From Sphagnum compactum (Eukaryota > Bryophyta > Sphagnopsida > Sphagnales): DNA of 64,000 nt. The stretch lies in assembly GCA_965153455.1 (NCBI GenBank), contig OZ234493.1:30990213-31054212 (forward strand), in the 5' to 3' direction. Both the position numbers and the translations under genes were made by a program. Below, in pieces: positions 24,133-37,395 of this stretch (its first letter is position 1; every line of letters starts with the position of its first letter). The notes below the pieces were generated by a model that was not told the DNA's origin, did no database searches, and worked only from the letters and a program-made list of their open reading frames with translations.

Positions 24133-25732
24133 TCTTGCCTAGCCGGCAGATCAAGTAGCTGCTGGGCCTAGCTCGTTTTCTGAATATGTGCATGAACTCT
24201 TATAATAAGCTGCTTTCAGTTCAGGTTATGTTCTATCTTTTCTCTCTTGTGGAAGTGATTAATATAGGAGCTCCTTCTGAATATTCTGGTTCAAGTTCTA
24301 GTCTTGTCATCGCTACTAGTACAGCAGCTCGAGTCTGATTGTCATGATTTCACCACGTAATTATTATAAACTTCGAATATTGAAGGATTGTATGCATGCT
24401 GCAACTGATCATTACTTGGCTTGTGGGACTCATACCAGACTGATGCAGTTACCGATCACTTGGAGTATCCGGCTGAAGCACTAAGGTTATCTCGATTACT
24501 CATTCTCCTTCTATAAAAATACATAGAGTTTAGTTCTGATTCTATTTGATGTAGTGTCATGTATTTGAGTATAATAAAATAGTATATTTATTGTATATAT
24601 TATGTCTCGTATTTGACGCAACCCAGTTAGTCATAACCGTTCTCTTTTTTTGTTTTTCCCACACTTTCTTCTTTGAGACATTGAGCATGTAACCTTTCGG
24701 GCATGTTTGAACTAATAATCTATTAGGAGGCAAAAGAATCTCAGTATGGGTATGGACGGGATGGATCAGTTACAAACTCGTCACAATCGAATTGTTTGTA
24801 TAGATTACATGAAATGAAATGCTAAGTTCTAAGGTCACTCATCATAAACCCAGTTACAGCAGAAGTAAAATACAGAACATGTCAGGCATGTGAACTTTAG
24901 TGTTCCAACGACTACTATTAAATTGTTCTAATAATCCTTGCTTTGCACCTCATTGCAGACAGCGGAATGCAGGATTGAATCCAGGAAGATTGTGAGGATT
25001 GACTAATAATTATTCCTTAAATCCATTCTAGCAGTTGCCAAGGTTGCCTATCCTCTGGAGAAGAGTAGCTGGAATTATGGAAGATTATCTACTTTAATAT
25101 GTGCAGCGATGACGCTCGCTGTGCAAACCATTTTTGTTGCCCTGTTCCAACTTCCAAAATAAGATACTTAATACTCTATTTTAACTATGATGTAATTGCT
25201 TGGTGCCACTGGGTGTTTCCTTTTCCAAGTTTGTGATGTAACTACATTCCAAATTGAATATGATCATCCATATGTATCAATGCATTTTGGCTATATAAAC
25301 AAGATATGAAAGTTCAAAAAAATTGAGCAATGTCCAAGTCTATAATTTGGTTACTAGAGCTGGAACCTAAACTTGGAGAAATATGGTGATTTGGAAAAAA
25401 GTTTTGCACATAGATGAGAGTTGTAGTAGGATAATGATTGGCGTTTTTGTTCACACTGAATGAAGTTAGATTTTTTAGTGTAACTGAGTATAATAATGAT
25501 TTTACATGATTTTAAAGCAGCCTCTAGCTATGGATAAATTTATGGAATGTACCTATATGAAGATCATTTTGTAATTTGGAAGACATGCTTATTATGATTT
25601 AAAACCTAAAGTCTTGTAAGGCCCTCGGGGCTCATGTGAGGTGGGGCTGAGCACAGACCCTGTTCTGGTCATGCCCTCCCCCAAAGACCTTACACCCAGT
25701 GTAAAGCTCCATTGCTTTTATTTATGAAAGAC
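24133..25732. other. LTP 3' flank and gene-free stretch
   Basis: Possible poly-A signals follow the LTP gene (AATAAG near 24201; AATAAAAT near 24573). No further coding signal is seen. Confidence 0.45.
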
Positions 25733-25844
25733 ATTTCATGATAACATATGAACTTCTTAAAAACAAAAAGTTCCCATGCTTGCCAAAATTTGGTAAGTAT
25801 GGGCACTTTTGTTTTCTAAAAGTTCATATATAATATCATGAAAT
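25733..25844. repeat. Imperfect inverted repeat (foldback, ~53-bp arms)
   Basis: The left arm 25733-25785 (starts ATTTCATGATA, contains AAGTTCCCATGCTTGCCA) pairs with the right arm 25791-25844 (TGGTAAGTATGGGCACTT, ends TCATGAAAT) with roughly ten mismatches or gaps and a 5-base loop. Pieces of the left arm (CTTCTTAAAAACAAA, GTTCCCATGCTT) recur just downstream at about 25872-25902. It could be a small MITE or a hairpin RNA source. Confidence 0.6.
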
Positions 25845-26221
25845 TATGGTAAGCATGGGAACAAGCATGAAACTTCTTAAAAACAAATGTTCCCATGCTT
25901 CCGATGGTAAAAGTTCCCAAGCATCGGATTCATTATTTGTTCCACAATGCCCTGTTGCAACACTAGAAAAATGGCAACTTCGCTTTATGGGTGCTGTGCA
26001 AATGGAGTTGTAAACTGACCCCCCAAACAAACACCTGGCAAAATATACAGCCACCTACATCAAGGCACAAGCACCAAGTGTAGCTAAGCGTTTTGTAGAG
26101 ACTTACTTGGCAGCCAAGTTTGGCAGGCCTGAAATCTTACAGCAGTGTTCTTTAGGGCTTTTAGTCCACATGTCAGAGAAACTCCATCAGTGGTCAGTAG
26201 GGTATTAACAACTTTTGCACA
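25845..26221. other. Gene-free stretch
   Basis: Apart from the partial repeats of the hairpin arm at 25845-25925 I see nothing interpretable. Confidence 0.4.
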
Positions 26222-26670
26222 GTGGGTATATATCTATCTATGAAGGAAGGTAGTTTGTTTTGTTTTGTAGTTAAGAGATCTGCCAAACCGGGATGTTTCA
26301 AATCGTGTTCTTGGTGTCTTTGGAAAGCTCTTGACGAAAATGGGTGCATGGGCTTTGGTGCCATGACATTTGGACTTCCCGTGCAAAAGTTCTTCAACAT
26401 CGAATGATTTCTTCACTGAAAATTAAATATTTAAATCATAGCTGAAAATTTTGGAGGAATTGGAATGTGTCTTTGGTGTTGTTGGAAAGGTCTTGATGAG
26501 TAGGATTTCATGGAATTTATTTGGTTTCAGAAATTGGGAGATATTGATTTTTAAATTATTTCTGCTGCTGAAAATTCAAATAAATTTCAAAAAACCAGGT
26601 TTTGGAAAGAAAAATCAGTTGAGGACGTGGTAACACTTGGGCCAATGGCACAGGCCACACTACTTTGCAT
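26222..26670 (+). repeat. Dispersed ~450-bp repeat family B, copy 3
   Basis: Direct relative of 10563-11040, collinear from TATCTATCTATGAAG through GGTTTTGGAAAGAAAAATCAG and GAGGACGTGGTAACACTTGG to GGCACAGGCCACAC. Small indels and scattered substitutions distinguish the copies. Non-coding. Confidence 0.75.
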
Positions 26671-29600
26671 TAAGAAACCACATTGGTAAATCCCTACCCG
26701 TCAAGGGACTCTACCATAACAAAAAAGTTCTTCTCCTGTACAGATGTCTATCTATTACTTTAGAGTTTCCAATCCAAATAAGTCATGTGCTTTAAGTATA
26801 GCCCATTATCATTTACCTCACTTTCTTCTGAGCTCTTCATTCTAAAGGGCATTATTGGATGTTTGATATTTAATGCCCAGCACAGTTTGCACCGTACATT
26901 ATGGAAAGATCTGCCACCCATCAATTTCTGGCCCTCAAATATTAAAATATTAAGATTTTGGAAATGATACCAAAAGTGTGGTAAGGGCCATGATTTGTGG
27001 TTTGGAAGATTTCAACTAGGTATAAACAAACATATTTATGGATGAATTGAAAATAAGTGAAATGGCTTAAATCTTAAGCACTATTTTTATTCTCAAATTT
27101 TTAGTACATATATTCTTGATTATTTGAATTTAAACTATGACACCATAATTTTGCAAAATTTTCACATTTCTTTTTTGTTGAACAAAGCACAAGACTTTTC
27201 AAAGAATTTTTTATTATAAAAAAACACTTATCTTTAGCAAGTGCTCCATCTACAACATAGCTTCTAGTTCAAATGTCAAAATCTGAAAAAAATACTATAA
27301 AATAATGTATTTCCCATTCTATGGCTTATTTTCAATGACAACAACAAAATGGATGTTACAAAAACAATCATGAATAGAGCATATAAATAATATGTTTTGA
27401 CCTTAGGATTAAATATCCATCCTAGGGTCAAAACATATTATTTCTAGCCATAGTTGTTTGTGTGTTCAAATGGGAGTTACAATGTGATGGACAAGGTAAC
27501 CAACAAAAAGTTGTTGGGTTATTGCATATAATTACTCCACAACCTGGGACGGGGTGAAAAGGCGGGGTGAAAAGGGGGGTTGGGGGGGGGGAGAACACAA
27601 TTCAAAAATAAATAAATAATATGTGAGGAAAAATATAGGTTGCTATATATTGGTTGTTGAGTAAAAATATAAGTTAATAAGTTCAAAAATAGGGTTACGT
27701 ATATTTTGAATATAAAATTATAATTAATATAAGGTATGTGCAAAAAAATTAATATTAATTTTTTTAATTAAAAATAACATTTGCATTAAAGATTTAAAGT
27801 ATTAGTTGTTAGTAGGTTCAATAATTTTGAAATAATGTTTTGATTAATTGTATAGGGTGATTATAAGGTCAATTTTTTATTTTTTTATTGTGGGGTGTAC
27901 ATTGTGCAAGATGACAACATTTTGAACTATGAGAAGTGTAAAGACATATTGATTAGATTGTCTTGATGCAATTTTTTTGGAAGAATTTGTGACTAATAAA
28001 AGTTTGTAAATTTTATTTTTTTTCCTTTCAATTACATTCCATGGTTTCATTTTTTCTTTTAGCTACAAACTTTTCTAGCTACAAATTTTCTAAAACAAAT
28101 TTTTCAATTAATATAGGGTATTGAAATTGGATGCTAGAAAAAAATTATAAACAAATATAGGGTGACTAAAATATGTGCACATTAGAAAATTAAATAATAA
28201 TAGGGGTGAGAGAAAATATAAATCCAAAACTTAATACCCCCACCAAAAATAATTGTTTGACGCACGTAGGTCACAAAAATAACATTAAGTGTCCCCCTTG
28301 GGCTCCACAAATGTAATGACATCATGTGCGATAACTAGGTAGCTCAACCTAGTTATCTAACATAACTAGTCATGGATGGTCATGAAATAGTCATTTGTTC
28401 CCCTTTGACTAGATGTATTATAGACACAAGTTATGGGAAAATAGGTCAATGGCATGCCTTCCCTTGAAGGTCAACTCAAGTTATGAATGACAATCAATTG
28501 TGTGGCATGGTGCACATGGATTATCACTTATAACATACATGCAACCAACCAATCGTGTTGCGAAACGTTCCTCAATGTCAACTAGTTTTGTTGTGAGAAT
28601 AGTCAAAGTTTGATCCATCAATAATGGCACATCACAATATGGAAATGAAACTTGTATAATGTAAATTATTGCATAAAGTACCCACATTATGAGAAAATCA
28701 AAGATTTTGTAATTGGGATTGCAAATATATTTTTGAATTGTAATGAACATTTACAACTCATGATATTAATACAATGTGAATACTATTGGACAAGTTGTAG
28801 CAATTGCACTACACACCCCAAAGTTGTATATAGTATTGTGTATTACTAAATATACTAGTCTCGACCCCGTGCCTAATGCATAAGTGTGTGTGCATTTTGA
28901 CAGTACATATTACAAAATTACAATTACAAACTACATTTCCAACACCTCTTTATATACGGAGTGGCAACAAAATCGGCCAGACAGACACAAAAACAAAAGA
29001 AAAGAACAGAGAAAAACACAGTAAACAACAACTCACACCCGGCAGGCCGAGAAGGAAATGAAACTTACCAGAAATGGAGGAGAAATTGAGAGAGCAGAAG
29101 TCAAGGAAGTGAGAGTAGCAGGAAGAAGGTACAGCAGGGGCAGTAGTAGCAGCAGCGACGGAAGAAGAAGAAGAAGAATGGCGAAGCGAAGTTGTGGCAG
29201 TAGTAGCACAGAAACAGAAGAAAGGGAGCAAGAAGAGCGTCATCTTGGTTTTGTGGTATCGAGCTCCTCTGCCATAGCTGCCATTTGGTTTCCTTTCTTC
29301 CCTCCTCTCAAATCCCACCCCCTCTTCCACTCCCTTTCTTTTTGTTTGTTGCTACCCCCAGGCTGCTTATCTCGACACGTATTGCCTAGATAAGACAGCC
29401 CTGCGCTTTCCTTTTTCGGAGCTAATAGGGTGTCAATTCGCATGGATGACCGGACGGATGGACGAAGGGACGACGAGACGGATTCAGGGGAAGCTTCATT
29501 TCTCATCCCGACGTCTTTTACTATATGTAATGTGCAACTCAAGTGCAACTAGATGCAACTATTTTGCAATTATTAGGTATCCATGTTAATTTCTTGCACA

Positions 29601-30439
29601 AATGCCCATGAATGAATGGAATGAAAATATGACTTTTCATTCATTTGTTGACAGATGAAATTTGTTCATATCCTTTGTAACATATGTTTAATTATTTTAT
29701 CACTAGTTATCCATGTTAGATTATCGTACAAATGTTGTGGATGAATGTAATATTACATGGGCTTTCATTCGTCCATCAATGAATGAAACATGTTTATGTC
29801 CAATGCAACTAACTTGTAAGTAATGCATTACCGAATTGTATTATCTTGCAACTATTGGATTTTGCCAATAATATTATGTTACAACTTGAATTCAATTAGT
29901 GTAATATTAAATTCCAACTTATCATGGAATTACGTTGCAACTAATGTCCATTTATGAATAGTATTATTTTGTGTTTACTACGATTGGCAATGACTATTTT
30001 GCATCATAAAACATGCAGTTACATAAGTGCATTACAGAAATAATAACAAACATCTTGCTCTGATAATATAATTGTATTCAATGTCAGAAAATACAACTCA
30101 TATGAACATTTTTTGTTATTCATGGTCCCTTCCAATGGTATGTATGTTATCCATCTTTAATGTTAAGTTAAAACTTGTTAAAACTATTGTAATAAAATAT
30201 CCTACCTAATATTTATTGTTATATAGTGTTAAAAAGTCCACCTTGTCTTATTCAAAAATTGATCTATATTTTAATAATTACCAAATGTGAAATGGTGCTT
30301 GCACATCAATGTAAAAATAGTTTTATTACAATGTGAAAAATAATTTAATGATCATATTCTAAATCTAAGTAGGAGCCTTCCACAACTATAATGCGATTAT
30401 ACATAATGTCATCATTAACTTATCATTGAAATTCACTAT
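26671..30439. other. Gene-free stretch with hairpin and GC-rich island
   Basis: Contains the perfect-stem hairpin listed separately and a G-rich run at about 27549-27590. A GC-richer island at about 29040-29530 has serine-codon repeats; its minus-strand frame from ATG 29243 looks signal-peptide-like but leads nowhere. A CGGACGGATGGACGAAGGGACG motif family lies at about 29450-29480, and a tract of TTGCAACTA-type phrases starts at 29520. No gene is supported. Confidence 0.4.
27385..27443. repeat. Near-perfect 25-bp hairpin
   Basis: AAATAATATGTTTTGACC plus TTAGGAT (27385-27409), a 9-base loop, then the complementary arm 27419-27443 with a single mismatch. It lies in non-coding AT-rich DNA. A MITE core or a hairpin transcript are both possible. 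Confidence 0.8.
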
Positions 30440-31190
30440 AACAACACAACATAGCAATACAATGATTAAATTACAACTTTTACATTTACAAACAACCATT
30501 TAAATTCAAAATAAAGTGTCATAAACAATATTGAAATATATTCATCTTGATTTATTTTCACATATAGGTGTGTAAACTTACTTTCACCTTGTTGTTTTAA
30601 CATATATGTTTATTGAATTTGAATGTTTTGAAATGTGCACATCAAATTTGATAATCAACAATCCATTTTAATTGTATAAAACTTAATGTCAACCTAACAA
30701 AATTATTTTTTATGCTCAAGAATATTTGATATTTGTGTGGGTAGTTGAAAGTTAGTTGTACATTAGTTGCAATGGACATTTGGTTACATGGTAGTTTGGT
30801 TTTAGCATACCCATTTAGAAATATTGAAGTTTATTATGTAAGATCCAGGCATGTACAAGACAATGACATTGGTAATACAATGCAATCATTACTTCAATCT
30901 CATTTATGAACAACCATTCAAATTCAAAATAAGGTGTCATAAAAAAATTGAAATATAGTGGTTTTGAATTTATTCACATGTAGATGTAAACTTACCTTCA
31001 TTGCTTTTGTTGTATTAACACAAAAATCTATCAAACTTGGATGCCTTTGGACTTGGACCATCAAAGTTCATAATCAATATTTCATTGTAATCAAGTATAA
31101 AATCTAACAACCTAACAACATAATATTCTTATGCACCAAAATAATAAATGCACAAAACACCATGGGTGTTGAATTTGAATATTTATATTC
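30440..31190. repeat. Tandem duplication, two ~430-bp units
   Basis: The two units align along their length: ACAACCATTYAAATTCAAAATAA at about 30492 and 30911, TGTCATAAA..ATTGAAATATA at about 30518 and 30936, GTAAACTTAC at about 30573 and 30987, and CAACCTAACAA at about 30693 and 31110. No coding frame is evident. Confidence 0.6.
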
Positions 31191-34100
31191 ATTACACCCA
31201 AAAATTAAAAGTTGTTATAATTTCACACAATCATCAAGAATAAGACTTTGATAGTTTTAATCAATTAAAAAATTGCTCAAACAAAAAAATGAGCAACAAA
31301 AACATAATTATTTTCATTTCATGTTATATAAATGAAAATGATTTTTTTTCTACCTTGATTGTCTTTTTTTTAAATTAAAATCCAAAATGCAAAAGATTGT
31401 TATATAATATGTCTCTTAGTTGGTTCATAAGAAACCAACAAACTTAAAATTTAAAAGAAAAACCATTTTTATTTTTATTTTATATTTTTAAACATAAATG
31501 CATAATAATTGTAGATGGAAGTTATAAGATCTACAAAAACCTATAACCATGTGTCATAAGGCCTCACATATCTTGCAAAAATTTGAAATTTGCCTAAGAA
31601 GTTGAAATGTAATTGTACACTAGTTGCAATGGACATCTAATTGCATGGTAGTTGACAACTAGTTACAAAGGAATTGAAAGTTCCAGATTTGATGGATAGT
31701 GATAATGCATACACTTGGCATGACTATATGCATCAATGTTGTACGTTAAATGCAAGGTAGTTGTTACTTGAATGTTGCATTTTTGCTAGTTGTATGGTAG
31801 TTGCCACTTACAACTCTCATGCAACTTGCCCACAAACTCAAAATGCAATTGGTTGACCACAACTATATATATGGTGTGTATTACATTTGTGTAGGGGTCC
31901 ATCTTGCAACTAACATGCAACTATAATAGGACTCTGTGAATTTTAATTCCCCATATTTACATTGAATAATTGTAATGTAATTGCACAATAATTACCTCAA
32001 ACACTTAGTTGCATGGTAGCGAAGTTTCCACGGACACAATTTTCATATTAATGCAACTAATGATTGCCTATTCTTGGTTTTTTGGAAAAATCATTAAGTT
32101 AAAATGTCAAACTTTTGTAAAATGGAAGACCCTTTCATAATTATAAACATGCATTTGTACATTGGTTTTTTTAATTAATTTCAATCATATAAGACAAGAG
32201 ACAAAAATGGTTGTAGTCAAAACATACATCATTTTTTATACAAATGTGACTAAATTTGTTTTGACTAAGCATCTAGTAATGTTTCTATTTTGACAAAAGT
32301 GTTTAATGTTTGTTTTGATTGAAGTGACTAAGTTTCTAGCTAATATGGTATGCCTAGGGTTGTGACTAATTTGACTAACATGTGTGTGCTAATATAAAAG
32401 TGCCACATGGCTTGTCTGATATGACTAATTTGATTACAACATATAATTTTATTCCATGTGTTTACTAGTCAAAATGAAAGTATAAATCCATATTCACAAA
32501 GTATAAGAGTAATTGAAAGTAAATGCCCAATGTTTCAACTTCTAGAAACATAGACTTAAGGCCACTTTAGACACGGGTCCAAGGACCAAAAGCCTAGAGA
32601 CCAATTTGAAACAAATGGAACCTTGAATTGGACCCTTCTTCACATTAAAAAACATTTTTTCTTATGGTATAATGAGTGTGTCTAAAGGCTTGGGGTCCAA
32701 TTTGAAGATCCAACATCAAAAATGTGTAATTAACATGTGAGAGGATTAGGTTAACCTTTGGTTTTTACCCTTTTTTCCCCTTTTTTTCATGGTTTTTTTT
32801 TTCCTTTTTTTCTTCTCTTTTACTACACACAATGGATCTTCTTTCCAACTTCTTCACCTTTTAATGTGGAATGGAGGATAATGTGATACCTCTAAACATA
32901 GCAAATGAATGTCTTTTACTAAATATGATGTAACCCCAATAGATAAAAAAATATTTTCGCATGCAACATTTGATTATGATGCATAGTCATTGCACCCCCA
33001 ACTGTAACAAAATTGCCAATCATACAAGACTTTTCTTCATTGAAATGCATGAACATGACGCTCATTTGCTTGAAATTAGACAAAACAATTGCAAAATAAA
33101 TAGTTAATGAAAATCCCAAATTCCTATCATATGGGATATTGACCTCTAATTATAACAACAAACAACAATTTAACATACATCTAAGTTTGCATTTCAAGTT
33201 AAAATTACAATTTTCATTTCATGACAACTCTACATATAGCAAATCCATATATTGGAGCTTACCATTTCTACAAATTAAAAAATTTACCAAGGCTTTAAAG
33301 TTTAATGCATATGTAAAACAAGTACCCAAGGCTAACATGCAATCCAAGGCTAAACCCTTGTTGCAATTGTAGAACAAAAAAGAAACCCAAGGTAGCTACT
33401 TGCAAAATCAAATCATTTGTTGTCTTTCCAACAAAAGCAAATACCAATTTTGCAAAACAAATATAAGACCAAGGCTATCCATGGACTACCTCTAGAGAAA
33501 ATAAAACTTGATGACCATTCACTTTACAAATCCATGGATTGCTTGTGTAAAACAAGAGTGCTCATCAAATGATCACCATCTTCCCCATTGGCTTTTCAAA
33601 TTTCCAACATGTATAAATTAATGACAAACAATTTCTATTGAACAAATATTTGACCATAGTGTTGGTTGAAAAATATCCAAAAGGAAAACAAAGAAACAAA
33701 ACAAGAAGGGATAAAAGTAAAAAACACAAAAAATTTGTGAAAATTATTCAAAGAAACAAACAATAGTGAAAATATGAATGAGACTTTATATTAACAAATG
33801 AACATGATCAATGAATGGCTTACATTTGGTTAGGTGTTTTTAGCTTGTTAGACTATAGCTTCTTCTTTTTCTATTACCCTTTGAATAGCCTTTTAACTTG
33901 CAAAATTTACTATACTCCCAATTTTTTATGCCAAAATTGAAATGCCCACTTTTTTTTGTGTTATTCACATAACACACTTCATCTACAATTTATTAAACAC
34001 ATTGGGCCTACTATACCCATATAAAATTCATATACAATTTGCATTATGAACATATAAGCAAGTGCAAATGCATAGAAGGGAACCAGAAAAGCAAAATCTC

Positions 34101-35566
34101 TTATATGGCTTTCCAATTGGGGTTTTGTTTTTTAATTTGTTGTTGCCTTTCCAGATTCTTACCTCGACATACCCTTAAGGTACTTGGACCTTCACACAAT
34201 CCAACCAAACAAAACCACAAACAATCCAATATGTAGTTTTCAACTACTTCACTATTAAATGGGTGGGGCAAGATGTAGGAATATGAAATGATATTGTCAA
34301 TGCATTTATAAAGGTTAATCTTCTATTAATAAGGTGTGTAGACCTAGCTACTTAAACCATGGACTAATCTCCTCCCACACCCTATTGGGTGTTCTTTGAA
34401 ATTGGGTTTTAGTGCCAATCAACACATGGGGAATGTGTATCCAAACACATTTCGGTGCCCCACACAAAACCAAGTTTGAACCCACTACCTCCTTAACAAA
34501 AAATGAACTGTGTGTTTCAAGTTTGGTTGCATTGTTGAAAACCAAATGCTAAGTTCAAACTTTAAATTTTGCAATTCCAAGGATTCTCGAAAGTGCAACT
34601 TATGAATGCTTTCCACATTGCACTAGTGGAACTAATGAAGGTGCAACGAAATAGCATGAGCCCCACCTACCCCCTTGGCTAATTACTTATGGGCTACTTA
34701 TTTTGGAATATTCTTGGAATTTTTTGAATAAAAGTTTTCAAAAAAAAAACTTGAAAAATCTTGAAAATTTTCATCACACTATTGTATAATGCAAATTTTA
34801 TATGAATTTTGAGAAAAATATGTCATTTTCAAAAAAATTCAAGTTCATTTACAATTCTTTTTACTATTTAAAAATATTGGTTATAGTGTTTTCAAAGTGT
34901 TTTTGGGTATTTATCATTCATTAGATTAATTTCAAACTTTTAGAATATATACCAATACATTGAAAATAACATTATGTAAAAGCAATTCCATTTGGAATTT
35001 TTTATTTTGTTTTTTAAAATATTAGATGTACATAAAACCAAACATTTGTTACACTTGTTGTGGTACGTGTTAATGTGATTGCACCCATGGGTTCCATTTC
35101 CTACCAAATTTCCAATTTGTGTTATTTCACTCAAAATTCCATCCATCAAATATGGAAGAAAAGTTCAAGACTTTTTTTTCATAAATATTTTGATTTAGAA
35201 AAACATTTGGGTTTCCAAAACTTCAATTCACACATCTTGCCACACTAACCTTCAAAATTCTAAGGTAACTTGATAAAAGGTGTGTAAAGGTAAGGTAAAA
35301 ATAAAAGTACTTGAAGTTTAACATTTGCAAACATCTAAAACTTGGCTACATGTGGACCAAATGGATCTTTCATAACCTTTTCAAACTCTAGAGGCAAAGG
35401 ATCAATTTTTGTCTTCATTTTTTAAAAATTTAAATTAGTGTGGTTTTTTTGGCTGAACACATGCTATAATATTGAATGGTACACTTTTTTTTTGCTTAAG
35501 TCTCAAATGAAATTTTATTTAATATTTTGGATTATATTGAATATCCAATAAAAAATGGTTGACAGT
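31191..35566. other. Gene-free AT-rich stretch
   Basis: Phrases such as TAGTTGCAATGGACAT and TTGCATGGTAGTTG recur between 29520 and 32020 and link this region to 6885-6985. The block at about 32560-32715 has short inverted phrases (TTTAGACACGGGTCC / GTGTCTAAAGGCTTGGGGTCC). The remainder shows nothing recognisable. Confidence 0.4.
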
Positions 35567-37395
35567 CAATATTCCTTACACCTTATGTCAAAAATTTACA
35601 AAATCACCCCATTAAGTCTTATTTAATGAGCATGTCCCAACTTTTTAAACTTAAGTCTAAAACTAAAATTTCATTTTCACAAAAAATTGAGTTTTCATGT
35701 GTTACTGAAATTTTAACAATGAAATTATTCAAAATTCAATATTTCTTACAAAGCAATCATGTCCTTGGGTAATACCACTAGGAACGTCACACCTTGATTT
35801 TCTTGGACCCATCAAACTTTGAAAAAAATAGGAAACACTTAAATGAACATTTTTTTATTTTTTTATTTTGGAATACATTTATTAGGTTCAATAGATTTTG
35901 AAATCTCAATAATATCAAAAATATTATGTATTTTGATGTTCTTAATCATTGCATTTAAAAACATTTCAAGAATGTAGCACTTGGTTTTTTTCCTTTTTGG
36001 TCAGGAACACAAATTTGGAACATGATTTATGAATTTTTTTCTTAAGGTAATTTGGAAATCATTTTTTTATTATTTTTAATTTGGAAATTAATTGATTAAA
36101 TATGATTTAATTATGAATTTCCAAAGTTGAGGTTGTCAAATTTTTTAGGGGCCATTTTAATTAAAAATATAAATTTCAAAATTTTTCCAATTTCAAAAAT
36201 TCCCAAATAAATTTCAAGCCATATATTAGATCATGCAATTGATAAACATGAAAAAATAATAATTTATAATTGTGAAAACATTTAATGAAAAGGGCCCAGA
36301 AAAATGATTTGGCTGTTTTTGGTTCCTTAACCATTCCTTAAGGGGGTTCCTAGTGGTACCACCCAAATATCGATTCGCCTTACACTTTAAGTCAGAAAAC
36401 TACAAAATCAAATGTATTAAATCCTACTCATTACTAAACATTTTCTAATAACACTAAGAACACATGCCAAAATTCAATTTTCATTTTCACTAAAAGTCAA
36501 ATTTGTACTTGTTATGGAATTTGCTCTAAGAAAAGATGATTCAAATTTCAATATCTCTTACACCTTAAGCTAAAAAAATTGCAATTGTTTCCATTAAATC
36601 CTATTCATTGGTTGTTTTGCAACAATAACTAGAATTCACCCCAACATTTAATTTTGGCTTGAATTTAAAATCCATTCACATTAAAATGGAGTTTTCACAA
36701 TTTGTTATTGAAATTTCAATGAAATTTTTTCTTAAACTTCAATAATAGGAAGTGCCATGGTTGAAAAATTATAAAATAATTTCCATTAAATCATACAAAT
36801 TCATTGAAAGGGCTTTCCATAGACACCAAAAGCACACCCAAACTTTTTTAACCTAAGTTTGAAAACCATTCACAATAAAATGGAATTTTCACTTATTATT
36901 GAATATTAAGTGATTTTTTTTTTCAAATTTCAATATTTCCTACACCTTAGTCCAAAAATTGTGAAATCACCTCCTTTAAAGTGTACTCATTGAGGGAGCT
37001 CCAAAAACACAATATTGCACCTTAAATTCCTTAACTCAAGTCTAAAATCCAATTTTCATTTTCATAAAAATTTGGGTTTTTTTGTGTTATTATTATTTTT
37101 AAAAACAATTATTGAAAATTCAATATCTTTGCATTTTACGTCAAAAGTTTATGAAATCATATCCATGAAATCGTACTTGTTGAAGGCTTTCCAACAATAC
37201 CAAAAACACACCTAACCTCGCCTAAATTTTTTAGTTCTAATTTATTGAAATTTATATGAAAATCATTTTAATATGCAATAACTTATGCACCTTGTGTAAA
37301 ATGAATTGGGTGCGCCCCAACTCATTGAAAGTTTTCCAATTGTACCAAAAGCACAATAGGAAGTGCCATGGTTTAGAAGAGTTCAACATGACGAA
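35567..37395 (+). repeat. Degenerate ~185-bp tandem array
   Basis: Units start with CAATATYTCTTACACCTTA-like sequence at about 35567, 35749, 36368, 36558, 36748, 36935, 37119 and 37276. Each continues with a YCCATTAAATC..CTCATT.A block, then TTTCCAA.A..ACCAAAAGCACA, then a TTTTCATTTTCA..AAAA block. Copies are strongly diverged and the array is interrupted between about 35810 and 36360. The core matches repeat family B. Satellite-like or transposon-derived; non-coding. Confidence 0.6.

Noticed and set aside
28950-29243. Signal-peptide-like minus-strand ORF in a GC-rich island
   Set aside because: Hydrophobic start then Ser/Ala runs from codon repeats and no domain; could be a dead first exon but evidence is too thin.
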